Assembly: GCF_900100185.1 (NCBI RefSeq)
Contig: NZ_FNEN01000004.1
Location: forward strand, 124,001-188,000
Origin: Natribacillus halophilus
GTDB lineage: Bacteria; Bacillota; Bacilli; Bacillales; Marinococcaceae
Direction of reading: 5' to 3'
DNA length: 64,000 nucleotides
Positions 41,011 through 50,233 of the stretch are shown here, one piece after another (within the stretch, counting starts at the first letter, position 1; every line of letters begins with the position of its first letter). Below the pieces are notes generated by a model. It made no database searches, was not told the DNA's origin, and was given only the letters and a program-made list of their open reading frames with translations. The translations under genes and the position numbers were made by a program.

Positions 41011-41021
41011 CAGAGAGAAGG

Positions 41022-41050
41022 AAAAAGCACCGTTGCGCCGGTGCTTTTTT
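41022..41050 (+). terminator. Intrinsic terminator of spoVM
   Basis: AAAAAGCACCG pairs with CGGTGCTTTTTT around a six-base loop, giving a bidirectional-looking hairpin followed by T residues. It lies 12 bases after the stop codon, and repeat copy C starts two bases after the T-run. Confidence 0.92.
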
Positions 41051-41052
41051 CG

Positions 41053-41146
41053 GCAGGTAAGAAAGTATAAACCACTTTCTTATCTTGCATAAGCGCAACT
41101 AAGGCTTATCGCCTTAAAGGCATGGCGATGAGCCAAGTTTTCTTTA
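41053..41146 (+). repeat. Two-hairpin interspersed repeat, copy C
   Basis: The copy reads GCAGGTAAGAAAG, TATAAACCA, CTTTCTTATCTTGC, then ATAAGCGCAACTAA, a second hairpin (GGCTTATCGCC with GGCGATGAGCC) and AAGTTTTCTTTA. At 94 bases it is the longest copy. It is downstream of the spoVM terminator and ahead of the convergent rpmB terminator. Confidence 0.92.
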
Positions 41147-41162
41147 ATTCCCGTCCCCCAGC

Positions 41163-41210
41163 AAAAAAAGCCGGCGGTCAGCGCTTTAAACGCGCGTGAC
41201 TTTGCCGGCT
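41163..41210 (-). terminator. Terminator of rpmB overlapping its last codons
   Basis: On the minus strand AGCCGGC (41210-41204) pairs with GCCGGCT (41175-41169), followed by T residues. The left arm lies within the last codons of rpmB and the stop codon sits in the long loop, which may itself form a small GCGCG...CGC stem. Confidence 0.75.
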
Positions 41211-41374
41211 TTCAATGCTTTCGTGGAGACATATTCACGTTTTGGCTTTCCGTTTACCATAATGCGAACTTTTTGTACGTTGGCGCCCCAGCGGCGTTTC
41301 GTTGCATTATTTGCGTGTGAACGTTTATTTCCGGATGAAGGACCGCGTCCGGTTACGACACATTTTCTTGACAT
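41186..41374 (-). CDS. rpmB: 50S ribosomal protein L28
   Basis: A 62-residue ribosomal protein of the zinc-free type, starting [20 protein letters not shown] and containing [26 protein letters not shown] precedes the ATG. As in B. subtilis it is transcribed opposite to its neighbours, between spoVM and yloU. Confidence 0.97.
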   Translation of the reverse strand: MSRKCVVTGRGPSSGNKRSHANNATKRRWGANVQKVRIMVNGKPKREYVSTKALKAGKVTRV

Positions 41375-41417
41375 TAATATAACCCCCTTTATCTCGCTTC
41401 AGTCATTACACCCCAAT

Positions 41418-41447
41418 ATATTAGCACATCGCGGGGCTTTATATCAA
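41418..41447 (-). promoter_or_regulatory. SigA-type promoter of rpmB
   Basis: On the minus strand TTGATA (41447-41442) and TAATAT (41423-41418) are separated by 18 bases, with an extended TGn ahead of the -10. Confidence 0.75.
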
Positions 41448-41453
41448 TGCTCA

Positions 41454-41482
41454 TTGTTGGAAAAACAAAAATATAGTATGAT
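41454..41482 (+). promoter_or_regulatory. SigA-type promoter of yloU-fakA
   Basis: TTGTTG (41454-41459) and TATGAT (41477-41482) are separated by 17 bases and lie 43 bases before the yloU start. The promoter is back to back with that of rpmB. Confidence 0.65.
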
Positions 41483-41524
41483 AACAGTAGTTCACCATGT
41501 TGAGGAATGAATAGGAGGATGGTT

Positions 41525-41887
41525 ATGGCTCTTGAAATGAATTCTCAATTGGGATCCATCGATATATCCAGGGAAGTGGTGTCCACCGTTGCCGGAGGGG
41601 CCGCCACCGATTGTTACGGCATTGTGGGGATGGCCTCACAAAAACAAATCAAGGACGGAATATCCGAACTCTTAAGAAGGGAAAATTTTTCTCGTGGTGT
41701 CGTCATCCGTGAGATCGACGATGACCTTCATATCGATATGTACATTATTGTCAGTTATGGGACGAAGATATCGGAAGTGGCTTATAATGTGCAGACGAAA
41801 GTGAAGTATCAACTGGAACAAATGCTGGGACTTACAGTAGAATCTGTGAATATTTTTGTGCAGGGCGTGCGCGTAAGCAGCCCTTAG
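41525..41887 (+). CDS. yloU: Asp23/Gls24-family protein YloU
   Basis: A 120-residue protein of the alkaline-shock-protein 23 family; members sit at the membrane or cytoplasm and are linked with envelope stress, exact function unknown. Motifs are GSIDISREVVSTVAGGAATD, CYGIVGMAS and the C-terminal VNIFVQGVRV. The ATG at 41525 was chosen because the TAGGAGG site lies eight bases upstream, while earlier ATG codons touch it; the length equals the B. subtilis protein. It precedes fakA (yloV), its conserved partner. Confidence 0.92.
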   Translation: MALEMNSQLGSIDISREVVSTVAGGAATDCYGIVGMASQKQIKDGISELLRRENFSRGVVIREIDDDLHIDMYIIVSYGTKISEVAYNVQTKVKYQLEQMLGLTVESVNIFVQGVRVSSP

Positions 41888-41907
41888 TAAAACGGGGTGG
41901 ATGAACA

Positions 41908-43611
41908 GTGACGACGAATATTGACGGTGAAACGCTAATCGATATGTTTGCCGGTGGCGCACAAGCCCTTGACCGGCATGCTGAACGCGTTGATGCGTTA
42001 AACGTTTTTCCGGTACCGGACGGCGATACGGGAACCAATATGAGCTTGACGATCCGTTCCGGTGTAAAGGAGATGCGGGAAGGAGAGGATTTTCGGGCTC
42101 CGGAAGTGGCGAAACGCTTTTCCAAGGGCTTGCTGATGGGCGCACGCGGCAACTCGGGCGTTATCCTTTCCCAATTGTTTCGCGGTTTTACAAAAGGAAT
42201 TGAAAAAAATGAAGTGGATGGGCATGCGTTCGCAGCCGCTTTTGAACATGGCGTCGATACCGCTTATCGCGCGGTCATGAAACCGGTGGAAGGGACGATG
42301 CTAACGGTAGCCAAAGACGTTGCAAAAGCAGCGAAAAGAGAAGCGCGCAAGCATAACGATGTCGATGCCGTACTCACGGAAGTGATTGCTGAATCGAAGC
42401 GTTCTGTAGAACGAACTCCCGATTTACTCCCGGCCTTAAAGGAGGCTGACGTGGTTGATTCGGGCGGCCAGGGCCTGGTGCATATCTATGAAGGCATGCA
42501 GGCGGCCTTAAGAGGCGAGGCGACAGCCGAACCATTGCCCGAGCAACAGCCTTCGATGGATGAGCTCGTGCGAGATGAACATCATTATGTTCAGGGCGAA
42601 ATGTCGGCAGAGGATATCGAGTTCGGCTATTGTACGGAACTTATGATCCGCTTTGACGAGGAGAAAACAAAAGAGAACCCATACAATGACGAAGATTTCC
42701 GCGAAGCGTTAAGTGCGTATGGAGATTCTTTGCTCGTCGTGAGCGATGAAGATTTACTCAAAATACATATTCATGCCGAACATCCTGGGTATGTGATGAA
42801 CGAAGCACAAAAATACGGGGAACTCACTAACGTTAAAATTGAAAATATGCGGGAACAACACGCGGAGCTCTCTTCGATGCACGCGGAAGCGCAAAAAAAC
42901 AAGCAAGAGGCTGCGGAGCAGGAGCCGCCCGGCGACGAACAGCAGGAGAAGCAAACGTATGCCTTCGTTGCTGTCACGATGGGCGGTGGGGTTGAAGAGT
43001 TATTTAAAAGTATCGGGGTCGACGTGATCATTGAAGGCGGCCAGACGATGAACCCCAGTACCGAGCAAATTTTTGAAACCATTAACCGTTTGCATGCCGA
43101 CCATGTTTTTATCATTCCCAATAACGGGAATATCGTTATGACGGCGCAACAGGCAGCTGACGAGTGTGAAGAGGTTGACGTTCGGGTGATTCCGACGAAA
43201 TCCGTTCCCCAGGGTTTGGGGGCCATGTTCGCTTTTAATGAAGAGCAGGATGCAGAAACGAACGAACAGGCGATGAACGAGGGCCTTTCCGAGGTGAAAA
43301 GCGGGCAGGTGACGACGGCGATCCGTGACACCACCATTGAGGGTATTGAAATAAAAGAAAACGACTACATGGGCATTGTCGAAGATAACATCGTCAGTTC
43401 CGGAGAATCCCTGGAGCAAACGCTGCAAAAAGTCGCCGCATCCTTGATCGATGATGAGATTGAAATGGTCACCATTATCGTCGGCGAAGATGCGGACGAA
43501 GACTGTACACAAGCGCTCGTCGATCATATTGAGGACCAATATGATGAAGTGGAAACGGAAGTGCATGACGGCAAACAACCGCTCTATCATTATATTATCG
43601 CTGCCGAGTAA
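41908..43611 (+). CDS. fakA: Fatty acid kinase catalytic subunit FakA (YloV, Dak2 family)
   Basis: FakA transfers phosphate to exogenous fatty acids held by FakB/DegV proteins, giving acyl phosphate for PlsX/PlsY. The 567-residue product has an N-terminal DhaL-like ATP domain (ALNVFPVPDGDTGTNMSLTI, with the metal-binding aspartates; GARGNSGVILSQLFRGF; DSGGQGLVHIYEGM), a middle region, an acidic linker (residues about 330-350) and a C-terminal DegV-like half (VAVTMGGGVEELFKSIGVD; IPNNGNIVMTAQQA). The start is GTG with ACGGGGTGG upstream; the ATG seven bases earlier is out of frame. The next gene is a DegV protein, the predicted partner. Confidence 0.93.
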   Translation: MTTNIDGETLIDMFAGGAQALDRHAERVDALNVFPVPDGDTGTNMSLTIRSGVKEMREGEDFRAPEVAKRFSKGLLMGARGNSGVILSQLFRGFTKGIEKNEVDGHAFAAAFEHGVDTAYRAVMKPVEGTMLTVAKDVAKAAKREARKHNDVDAVLTEVIAESKRSVERTPDLLPALKEADVVDSGGQGLVHIYEGMQAALRGEATAEPLPEQQPSMDELVRDEHHYVQGEMSAEDIEFGYCTELMIRFDEEKTKENPYNDEDFREALSAYGDSLLVVSDEDLLKIHIHAEHPGYVMNEAQKYGELTNVKIENMREQHAELSSMHAEAQKNKQEAAEQEPPGDEQQEKQTYAFVAVTMGGGVEELFKSIGVDVIIEGGQTMNPSTEQIFETINRLHADHVFIIPNNGNIVMTAQQAADECEEVDVRVIPTKSVPQGLGAMFAFNEEQDAETNEQAMNEGLSEVKSGQVTTAIRDTTIEGIEIKENDYMGIVEDNIVSSGESLEQTLQKVAASLIDDEIEMVTIIVGEDADEDCTQALVDHIEDQYDEVETEVHDGKQPLYHYIIAAE

Positions 43612-43634
43612 AAGCGAGGGGAGAGGGGATATAT

Positions 43635-44495
43635 ATGGCAAGCGTAAAAGTGGTCACCGACAGTACTGCTGATATACCGAAAGATTTGGTGGAAGCATTG
43701 GACATTGCTGTCGTTCCGTTAAAAGTGAATTTCGGGGAAACGGAAACGTATACGGATGGGGAAACGTTAACGCCGTCAGGTTTTTACGAGAAGCTGCAAA
43801 ACAGTGATGAGATACCTACGACCTCCCAACCGACACCGCATGATTTTGAAACGTTGTACCGTGAGCTGGCATCTGAGGATACGGTCATCTTTTCCATTCA
43901 TTTATCCGCGCAATTAAGCGGTACTTACCAGGCGGCCACGATCGCCGCGGAAGAAGTGGACACAAGCGTTGAAGTTATCGATTCCAAAGGGGCAAGCTAC
44001 GCGTTCGGAATCATCGTGACCGATATCGCCCGCCTGGCTCAAAACGGAGCAAACAGCGATGAATGTCGGGAGCGACTGCAGCAGCTCATGCAGGATACGA
44101 GTGTTTTTTTCATGGTCGACACCCTCGACTATTTGCAAAAGAACGGCCGAATCGGCAAAGCATCGGCACTCGTAGGGTCCCTTCTTAAAATGAAACCGAT
44201 CCTTTCGCTTACGGATGAAGGCGAAATCTATCCCTATGAAAAAGTACGCGGTCGGAAAAAAGCCTTTGACAGCATCGTGTCCCATCTTGAACAAACCTAC
44301 GGAAATCAGCCTGTGCAACTCGGCGTTATGCACGCGGTCGCCGGCGATACGGCCGAAACGATTACCGCACAAGTGCGGGAGAAACTTAATGTCGAGACGG
44401 AAGTGACAGCGGAAATCGGGGCCGTTGTCGGTGCCCATGTCGGTCCGGGAACGATAGCCGTTACAGTAGCTCCAGCAAAAAACGATGATCAATAA
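43635..44495 (+). CDS. DegV-family fatty-acid-binding protein (FakB type)
   Basis: A 286-residue DegV protein. The family binds a fatty acid carboxylate and presents it to FakA. Motifs are VTDSTADIPKDLVE, the TSQPTP loop, IFSIHLSAQLSGTYQAA, IDSKGASYAFG, FMVDTLDYLQKNGRIGKA and the C-terminal VVGAHVGPGTIAVTV. GAGAGGGGAT lies before the ATG. It occupies the place where sdaAB-sdaAA lie in B. subtilis, directly after fakA, which supports the FakB assignment by context. Genomes often have several DegV proteins, and chain specificity cannot be inferred. Confidence 0.9.
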   Translation: MASVKVVTDSTADIPKDLVEALDIAVVPLKVNFGETETYTDGETLTPSGFYEKLQNSDEIPTTSQPTPHDFETLYRELASEDTVIFSIHLSAQLSGTYQAATIAAEEVDTSVEVIDSKGASYAFGIIVTDIARLAQNGANSDECRERLQQLMQDTSVFFMVDTLDYLQKNGRIGKASALVGSLLKMKPILSLTDEGEIYPYEKVRGRKKAFDSIVSHLEQTYGNQPVQLGVMHAVAGDTAETITAQVREKLNVETEVTAEIGAVVGAHVGPGTIAVTVAPAKNDDQ

Positions 44496-44525
44496 TTTTT
44501 CAAGCGAGGGGTTCCTGGAACAATC

Positions 44526-46568
44526 ATGACTACTTTACAGTTGCAAACAGGTGTAGAGGCATTGAAAGGCGTAGGGGCAGAAATGAAAAAAGATCTGGAA
44601 CGCCTCGGCATCTTTACATGTGAAGATTTGCTTTGGCACTTGCCCCATCGGTATGAAAATGTGGAAATCCGACCTGTAGAGGAATTGGAACATGACGAAC
44701 AGGCTACCCTCGTCGGTACCGTTCAGGGGCCGCCTGCGGTCAGGCACTATGGTGCCAAGAAAAACCGCCTGTCTCTTCGCCTCTTTACGGGTGGTCATCT
44801 CGTGCAGATCGTTGCTTTTAACCGCGCGTTTCTCAAGAATAAACTGCAACCGGATACGACCGTGACCGCTACCGGAAAATGGGATCGATATCGCGCGGTG
44901 CTCACGGCTCAACGCCTGGAGGTCGGGGAACCTGACGAAACGCGTGCCTATTCCCCTGTCTATCCCATCTCCGGAAAACTTAACGTCCGGCAACTGGAAC
45001 AATGGATCAAGCAAGTGCTCCAGCAAGAAGTGTTTCCGCCGGAGGTGCTTCCTTTGTCGATAAGAGACAGGTACAAACTGCCCGCGATGGCCGAGGCCCT
45101 TGTCGCGCTCCATCAACCGGAAAGCGCCCAAGCCTTGAAAAATGCGAGACGTCGCATCGTATACGAAGAATTTCTGCGTTTCCAATTGCGCATTCAGGCC
45201 TATAAACGCACACGCAGGGAAAGCGAGCGGGCGGTGCCGCTAAACATCAGTGCCGAAGCCACCCAACCCTTCACAGAAAGTCTGCCGTTTTCGCTTACCC
45301 ATGCCCAGAGACGGTCGCTGCAGGAAATCATGAATGACCTGCGCGCTGACTTTAAAATGAACCGACTGTTGCAAGGGGATGTCGGTTCCGGGAAAACCGT
45401 CGTCGCAGCCTGCGCGATGTACGCGGTTGTCAGTGCAGGTAAGCAAACCGCATTAATGGTTCCGACCGAGATCCTCGCCGCCCAGCATGCGGAGAGCCTT
45501 GCCGATTTTTTTCACCCCTATGGCATTGAACTCGCGCTTCTCACCGGTTCGACAAAAACAGCCCGGCGCAGGGAAATCCATGCGGGGTTGGCGAATGGCA
45601 CGATTTCGGTGATCGTCGGTACCCATGCCTTGATCCAGGCGAGCGTGCCTTTTCAGGATCTTGGCCTTGTCATCACCGACGAACAACATCGCTTCGGAGT
45701 GGAACAAAGACGAGCCTTAAGGGAAAAGGGCAATCCGGACGCCCTGTTTATGACCGCCACGCCCATTCCGCGAACGCTCGCGATTACCGCTTACGGGGAT
45801 ATGGATGTCTCGCGTATTGATGAACAGCCGTGCGGCCGTAAAGACGTGAAAACGTACTGGGTAAAGCCGGATATGCTCGAGCGGGTCGTTGATTTTGTCC
45901 GTAAAGAAACGGACACGGGAAGGCAGGCGTATCTCATTTGCCCCCTGATTGAGGAGAGCGAGCAACTGGACGTGCAAAATGCGGTGGATCTCCATGCTCA
46001 CCTGCAAACGCTATTGCCCGCTCATCATGTCGGCCTCCTGCATGGTCGCTTACCCACTGAAGATAAGGAAGGGGCCATGGATAGCTTCACCAAGGGCGAC
46101 ATGGATGTCCTCGTCGCCACAACCGTCGTCGAGGTGGGTGTCAATGTCGCGAACGCCACGGTTATGATTATCTATGATGCGGACCGGTTTGGCCTTTCGC
46201 AGCTCCATCAACTTCGCGGCCGGGTCGGGCGGGGAGCCGAGCAATCGTATTGCATTTTGCTAAGTGACCCCTCTTCGGAAACGGGAAAAGAACGCATGCG
46301 GATCATGACCGAGACGACGGATGGGTTTATTTTGGCGGAAAAAGACCTGCAGCTGCGTGGCCCGGGAGATCTGCTCGGCCAGAAGCAAAGCGGCATGCCT
46401 GACTTTCGCCTTGCCGACCCTGTTCATGATTACAGAGCCCTGGAGACGGCACGCCAAGATGCCAGTGCGCTCCTGGATTCGGACTCATTCTGGCATCATG
46501 CCGACTACGAGCCGCTCCGCAATGATTTAGAGGAGACCGGGGCGATCTCCGGAAAAAAATTGGATTAA
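44526..46568 (+). CDS. recG: ATP-dependent DNA helicase RecG
   Basis: Remodels stalled forks and Holliday junctions. The 680-residue product has the N-terminal wedge/OB domain (about 1-165), Walker A GDVGSGKTV (about 285-293), the DEQH box (ITDEQHRFG, about 383), VEVGVNVANATVM and QLRGRVGRG. The ribosome-binding region (GAGGGG) is farther than usual from the ATG, so the start could be a few codons later. It follows the degV gene and precedes fapR. Confidence 0.95.
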   Translation: MTTLQLQTGVEALKGVGAEMKKDLERLGIFTCEDLLWHLPHRYENVEIRPVEELEHDEQATLVGTVQGPPAVRHYGAKKNRLSLRLFTGGHLVQIVAFNRAFLKNKLQPDTTVTATGKWDRYRAVLTAQRLEVGEPDETRAYSPVYPISGKLNVRQLEQWIKQVLQQEVFPPEVLPLSIRDRYKLPAMAEALVALHQPESAQALKNARRRIVYEEFLRFQLRIQAYKRTRRESERAVPLNISAEATQPFTESLPFSLTHAQRRSLQEIMNDLRADFKMNRLLQGDVGSGKTVVAACAMYAVVSAGKQTALMVPTEILAAQHAESLADFFHPYGIELALLTGSTKTARRREIHAGLANGTISVIVGTHALIQASVPFQDLGLVITDEQHRFGVEQRRALREKGNPDALFMTATPIPRTLAITAYGDMDVSRIDEQPCGRKDVKTYWVKPDMLERVVDFVRKETDTGRQAYLICPLIEESEQLDVQNAVDLHAHLQTLLPAHHVGLLHGRLPTEDKEGAMDSFTKGDMDVLVATTVVEVGVNVANATVMIIYDADRFGLSQLHQLRGRVGRGAEQSYCILLSDPSSETGKERMRIMTETTDGFILAEKDLQLRGPGDLLGQKQSGMPDFRLADPVHDYRALETARQDASALLDSDSFWHHADYEPLRNDLEETGAISGKKLD

Positions 46569-46611
46569 AGAGAGAAACTTGAATTTAACCTGGCGATGAT
46601 TCAAACTACAG

Positions 46612-46628
46612 TTAGGACCAAGTGATAG
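46612..46628 (+). promoter_or_regulatory. Candidate FapR operator
   Basis: TTAGGACCAAGTGATAG resembles the FapR palindrome TTAGTACCTRRTACTAA at about eleven positions and lies 18 bases before the fapR start, where an autoregulatory site is expected. The right half is degenerate. Confidence 0.35.
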
Positions 46629-46645
46629 AAATAGGTGCCAGCAGC

Positions 46646-47203
46646 ATGAAACGAGGGAAAGCAAAACGACAACAACATTTGGAAGAGATGATCGCACACA
46701 ACCCCTTCATTACCGATGACGCTCTTGCTGAGCATTTTGGCGTCAGTGTACAAACCATTCGCCTCGATCGTTCCGAATTGGGTATTCCGGAAGTCAGGAG
46801 ACGCATTAAACAGCTGGCCGAAACGAATCATGATGATGTCAGAGCATTGAAGAATGAGGAGATTATCGGAGAGGTCGTGGATTTGCAACTGAATGAAACG
46901 GCGATTTCCATCCTCGATATTACGGAGGATCATGTATTCGTTCGCAATGGCATTGCCAGAGGCCACCATCTCTTTGCCCAGGCGAATTCGCTGGCGGTTG
47001 CGATCATCGATGATAAGTTCGCGGTAACCGGTCGGGCGAATGTCCGCTTTTCGCGACAAGTCTACGCGGGCGAACGTGTCGTGGCCAAAGCAAGGGTGAC
47101 AAAAAAACGGGATGAGTGGCCGGTCATTACCGTCGATAGCTACGTCGACCAAACCCTTGTTTTTAAAGGGGAATTTGTAATGTCCACGGGAAAAGAAATG
47201 TGA
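46646..47203 (+). CDS. fapR: Malonyl-CoA-responsive lipid synthesis repressor FapR
   Basis: FapR represses fatty acid and phospholipid genes until malonyl-CoA binds. The 185-residue product has an N-terminal DeoR-like helix-turn-helix (NPFITDDALAEHFGVSVQTI, then RLDRSELGIPEVR) and a C-terminal hot-dog domain (NGIARGHHLFAQANSLAVA; ARVTKKRDEWPVITVDSYV). The ATG at 46646 aligns with the known N-terminus; the frame opens 24 bases earlier. It heads the fapR-plsX-fabD-fabG-acpP cluster. Confidence 0.95.
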   Translation: MKRGKAKRQQHLEEMIAHNPFITDDALAEHFGVSVQTIRLDRSELGIPEVRRRIKQLAETNHDDVRALKNEEIIGEVVDLQLNETAISILDITEDHVFVRNGIARGHHLFAQANSLAVAIIDDKFAVTGRANVRFSRQVYAGERVVAKARVTKKRDEWPVITVDSYVDQTLVFKGEFVMSTGKEM

Positions 47204-47231
47204 ATTTGCTATTAAAGGAGTCAAATCGACC

Positions 47232-48224
47232 ATGAAAATTGCCATTGACGCGATGGGAGGAGACCATGCGCCGAAAGCACAAGTAGCCGGAACATTGGCG
47301 GCCGTACGTGCGTTTGAAGATCTTGAGGTGACGCTCGTCGGTGATGAGGAAAAGATCCAACCCCACCTGTCCGGCCATGACCGCATTAAACTGTTACATA
47401 CGACGAGTGTCATCGAAAACGATGAAATGCCCACCCAGGCTGTGCGACGCAAAAAGGATTCATCGATGGTCCTCGCCGTCAGGGAAGTGCGCGAAAACCG
47501 GGCCGACGCTTGTATATCCGCGGGAAACACGGGCGCGCTAATGTCAAGCGGATTACTGCAAATCGGGCGTATTGAAGGCCTGGAACGCCCGGCGCTGGCA
47601 CCGATGCTGCCAACGCTTGACGGTGAAGGTTTTCTTCTGCTGGATGTGGGTGCGAATATTGAAGCCCGTGCGGCTCACCTACTCCAGTACGGCATTATGG
47701 GTGACGTTTATATGCGGAAAGTAAAGAACCGCAAACGACCCAGGGTGGGCTTGCTTAATATCGGAGCCGAAGAAGGCAAAGGCAACGAGTTGACAAAGCA
47801 GGCCTATGAACAGATGCAGGATGCTGACTTTGAATTCGTCGGCAATGTGGAAGCTCGCGATGTATTAAACGGAGGTTGTGATGTCGTCGTTTGCGATGGA
47901 TTTTCCGGAAACATTGTATTAAAATCGATCGAAGGCACGGCGGAATCCCTTTTTTCCATCTTAAAGTCGGAACTGGCCTCGACGATGAAAAATAAAATGG
48001 CCGCCGCCGTGTTAAAGCCATCTTTTAAAAATGTCCAGCAGAAATTAAGCTATTCCCATTACGGGGGAGCGGGATTGTTCGGCTTAAAGGCACCGGTCGT
48101 CAAAGCTCACGGATCATCCGATCACACCGCCTTCTTCCATGCGATTCGCCAGGCGAGACAGATGGTATCCGAAGAGGTGGCTCATATTATCGCTGCGGAT
48201 TTGCAGAAACAGAGGGGGGAATGA
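47232..48224 (+). CDS. plsX: Phosphate acyltransferase PlsX
   Basis: Converts acyl-ACP to acyl phosphate, and the reverse, for phosphatidic acid synthesis; it is the point where FakA-made acyl phosphate enters. The 330-residue product shows IAIDAMGGDHAPKAQV, ACISAGNTGALMSSG, RPALAPMLPT, GLLNIGAEEGKGNEL and VCDGFSGNIVLKSIEG. AAAGGAG precedes the ATG; fabD starts six bases after its stop. Confidence 0.96.
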   Translation: MKIAIDAMGGDHAPKAQVAGTLAAVRAFEDLEVTLVGDEEKIQPHLSGHDRIKLLHTTSVIENDEMPTQAVRRKKDSSMVLAVREVRENRADACISAGNTGALMSSGLLQIGRIEGLERPALAPMLPTLDGEGFLLLDVGANIEARAAHLLQYGIMGDVYMRKVKNRKRPRVGLLNIGAEEGKGNELTKQAYEQMQDADFEFVGNVEARDVLNGGCDVVVCDGFSGNIVLKSIEGTAESLFSILKSELASTMKNKMAAAVLKPSFKNVQQKLSYSHYGGAGLFGLKAPVVKAHGSSDHTAFFHAIRQARQMVSEEVAHIIAADLQKQRGE

Positions 48225-48230
48225 TTCGAT

Positions 48231-49178
48231 ATGGGAAAAATTGCCTTTTTGTTTCCGGGCCAAGGTTCACAAGCGCTGGGCATGGGATCGGCAGCTGCTG
48301 ATGATAGCGAAGCAGCGCAGGCGATTATGACACAGGCCGACGAAACCCTTGGCTTTGACCTTACCGGGATCATGGAAAACGGACCCGAGGACGAACTGAA
48401 AAAAACGATGAATGCACAGCCGGCGTTGTTAACCGCCAGTACAGCATCCCTGCAACTGTTCTCCGCTGTCGGTATCCGGCCGGACTACGTGGCCGGCCAC
48501 AGCCTCGGCGAATACAGCGCCCTCGTTGCCGCTGGCGCTATGGCGTTTCGGGATGCTGTCATGTGTGTGCGCAAAAGAGGCGAATTTATGGAGGAAGCCG
48601 TCCCTGCCGGTCAGGGAGCCATGGCGGCCGTGATGGGTATGGACAGGGACGACCTGGAAGCAGTGGTCACCGAGGTGAGCGCGGAAGGTGAGGCCGTGCA
48701 GCTGGCGAATTTGAATGCCCCCGGCCAAATCGCGATTTCCGGTTCGGCTGCAGGGGTCAAGGAAGCGGGCGAACGGGCGAAAAGCCGCGGCGCCCGTCGT
48801 GTCGTTCCCTTAAATGTGAGCGGTCCGTTTCATTCCCAGCTCATGGCCCCTGCCCGTGAGCAGTTGCAGGATGTGCTGGAACCGATCTCCTTCCAGAACA
48901 GCGACGTTCCCGTCGTGATGAACGCGTACGCGGAATCGGCCACCGATGCTGAAACATTAAAGCAAGCCTTAATCACCCAGGTCACTGCCCCTGTCTTATG
49001 GGAAGATACCATTCGTTTCCTGCTCGCCGATGGGGTCGATACCTTTATAGAAATCGGCAGCGGCCAAGTGCTCTCCGGTTTGGTGAAAAAAATACAACGG
49101 CGTGATGTGCATGTGTTTTCGGTGGAAAGCCGGGCCGATGTTGAAGCATGTGCGGAAGCGATTAAAGGGGGTTCGTAA
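48231..49178 (+). CDS. fabD: Malonyl-CoA:ACP transacylase
   Basis: Loads malonyl groups onto ACP. The 315-residue product has FLFPGQGSQALGMG, the catalytic serine in VAGHSLGEYSALVAAGA, and the active-site histidine in NVSGPFHSQLM, with IEIGSGQVLSGLVKKI at the end. Length and motif order are standard. fabG starts at the base after its stop. Confidence 0.96.
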   Translation: MGKIAFLFPGQGSQALGMGSAAADDSEAAQAIMTQADETLGFDLTGIMENGPEDELKKTMNAQPALLTASTASLQLFSAVGIRPDYVAGHSLGEYSALVAAGAMAFRDAVMCVRKRGEFMEEAVPAGQGAMAAVMGMDRDDLEAVVTEVSAEGEAVQLANLNAPGQIAISGSAAGVKEAGERAKSRGARRVVPLNVSGPFHSQLMAPAREQLQDVLEPISFQNSDVPVVMNAYAESATDAETLKQALITQVTAPVLWEDTIRFLLADGVDTFIEIGSGQVLSGLVKKIQRRDVHVFSVESRADVEACAEAIKGGS

Positions 49179-49922
49179 ATGCAAGAAGGAAAAAAAGCGC
49201 TCGTCACCGGTGCCTCGCGCGGCATTGGCCGGGCGATTGCCTTACACCTTGCGAAAAACGGCGCGGATGTAGCCGTGAATTACGCGGGAAGTGAACAAAA
49301 GGCCTCTGAAACCGCGAAAGAATGCGAAAGCTACGGGGTAAATGCCTTTCCCATCCAGGCTGATGTCGCGGATGAAGAGGAAGTGAAGGCGCTCTTTAAA
49401 ACGGTCGTCGATTCATTCGGCGGTTTGGATGTGCTCGTGAACAATGCCGGCATAACGCGGGACAATTTAATGATGCGCATGAAAGCCGACGAGTGGGACG
49501 AGGTGATGGACACGAATTTAAAAGGGGTATTTCTCTGCTCGAAAGCCGCTGTCCGCCCGATGATGAAGCAACGCGCGGGCTCGATTATCAATATCGGCTC
49601 CGTGACCGGCTCCCTCGGAAATCCCGGACAAGCCAACTATACCGCGGCTAAAGCGGGCGTCATTGGATTGACGAAAACATTGGCACGGGAATTTTCTTCC
49701 CGGAACATCCGCGTAAATGTCGTCGCACCGGGATTTATCGAGACAGAAATGACGGATGTGCTGGAAGGAGAGCAGACCGAGGCCTTGCTTTCGCAAATCC
49801 CCCTTGGCGAACTCGGGCGCCCGGAAGATGTCGCAGAGGCGGTCGGTTTTCTCGCCGACGACAAGAGCCGCTACATGACAGGCCAAACCCTGCATGTTGA
49901 TGGCGGCATGTATATGCCATAA
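49179..49922 (+). CDS. fabG: 3-oxoacyl-ACP reductase
   Basis: NADPH-dependent reduction in fatty acid elongation. The 247-residue short-chain dehydrogenase shows the cofactor motif [31 protein letters not shown], the catalytic Ser-Tyr-Lys ([20 protein letters not shown], then K) and the C-terminal [14 protein letters not shown]. It is directly joined to fabD and followed 58 bases later by acpP. Confidence 0.96.
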   Translation: MQEGKKALVTGASRGIGRAIALHLAKNGADVAVNYAGSEQKASETAKECESYGVNAFPIQADVADEEEVKALFKTVVDSFGGLDVLVNNAGITRDNLMMRMKADEWDEVMDTNLKGVFLCSKAAVRPMMKQRAGSIINIGSVTGSLGNPGQANYTAAKAGVIGLTKTLAREFSSRNIRVNVVAPGFIETEMTDVLEGEQTEALLSQIPLGELGRPEDVAEAVGFLADDKSRYMTGQTLHVDGGMYMP

Positions 49923-49980
49923 GTCAGGCTGGTTTTTTCCAGGCAAATATCATATAATCGTTCATAAAGGAGGAAGAAAA

Positions 49981-50223
49981 ATGGCAGAAGCAGAGACGAT
50001 GGAAAGAGTGAAAAAGATTGTGGTTGACCGTTTGGGGGTCGATGAATCGGAAGTGATCGGAGAGGCAACGTTTAAAGATGATCTGGGCGCTGATTCTTTG
50101 GACGTCGTTGAGCTTGTGATGGAACTCGAAGATGAATTCGATATGGAAATCTCCGATGAAGAAGCTGAAAAAATCGCGACTGTCGCTGATGTTGTCAACT
50201 ACATAGAGGCCCAGTCCCAGTAA
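49981..50223 (+). CDS. acpP: Acyl carrier protein
   Basis: An 80-residue acidic helical protein carrying the phosphopantetheine on the serine of [29 protein letters not shown] lies before the ATG at 49981; the frame opens earlier inside fabG but that part is not ACP. The N-terminus is about three residues longer than in B. subtilis. A terminator follows. Confidence 0.97.
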   Translation: MAEAETMERVKKIVVDRLGVDESEVIGEATFKDDLGADSLDVVELVMELEDEFDMEISDEEAEKIATVADVVNYIEAQSQ

Positions 50224-50233
50224 TCTGATTGCA

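Noticed and set aside
42771-43337. 188-codon minus-strand frame inside fakA
   Set aside because: Cys/Ser-rich antisense product, no start signal, overlaps conserved FakA domains.
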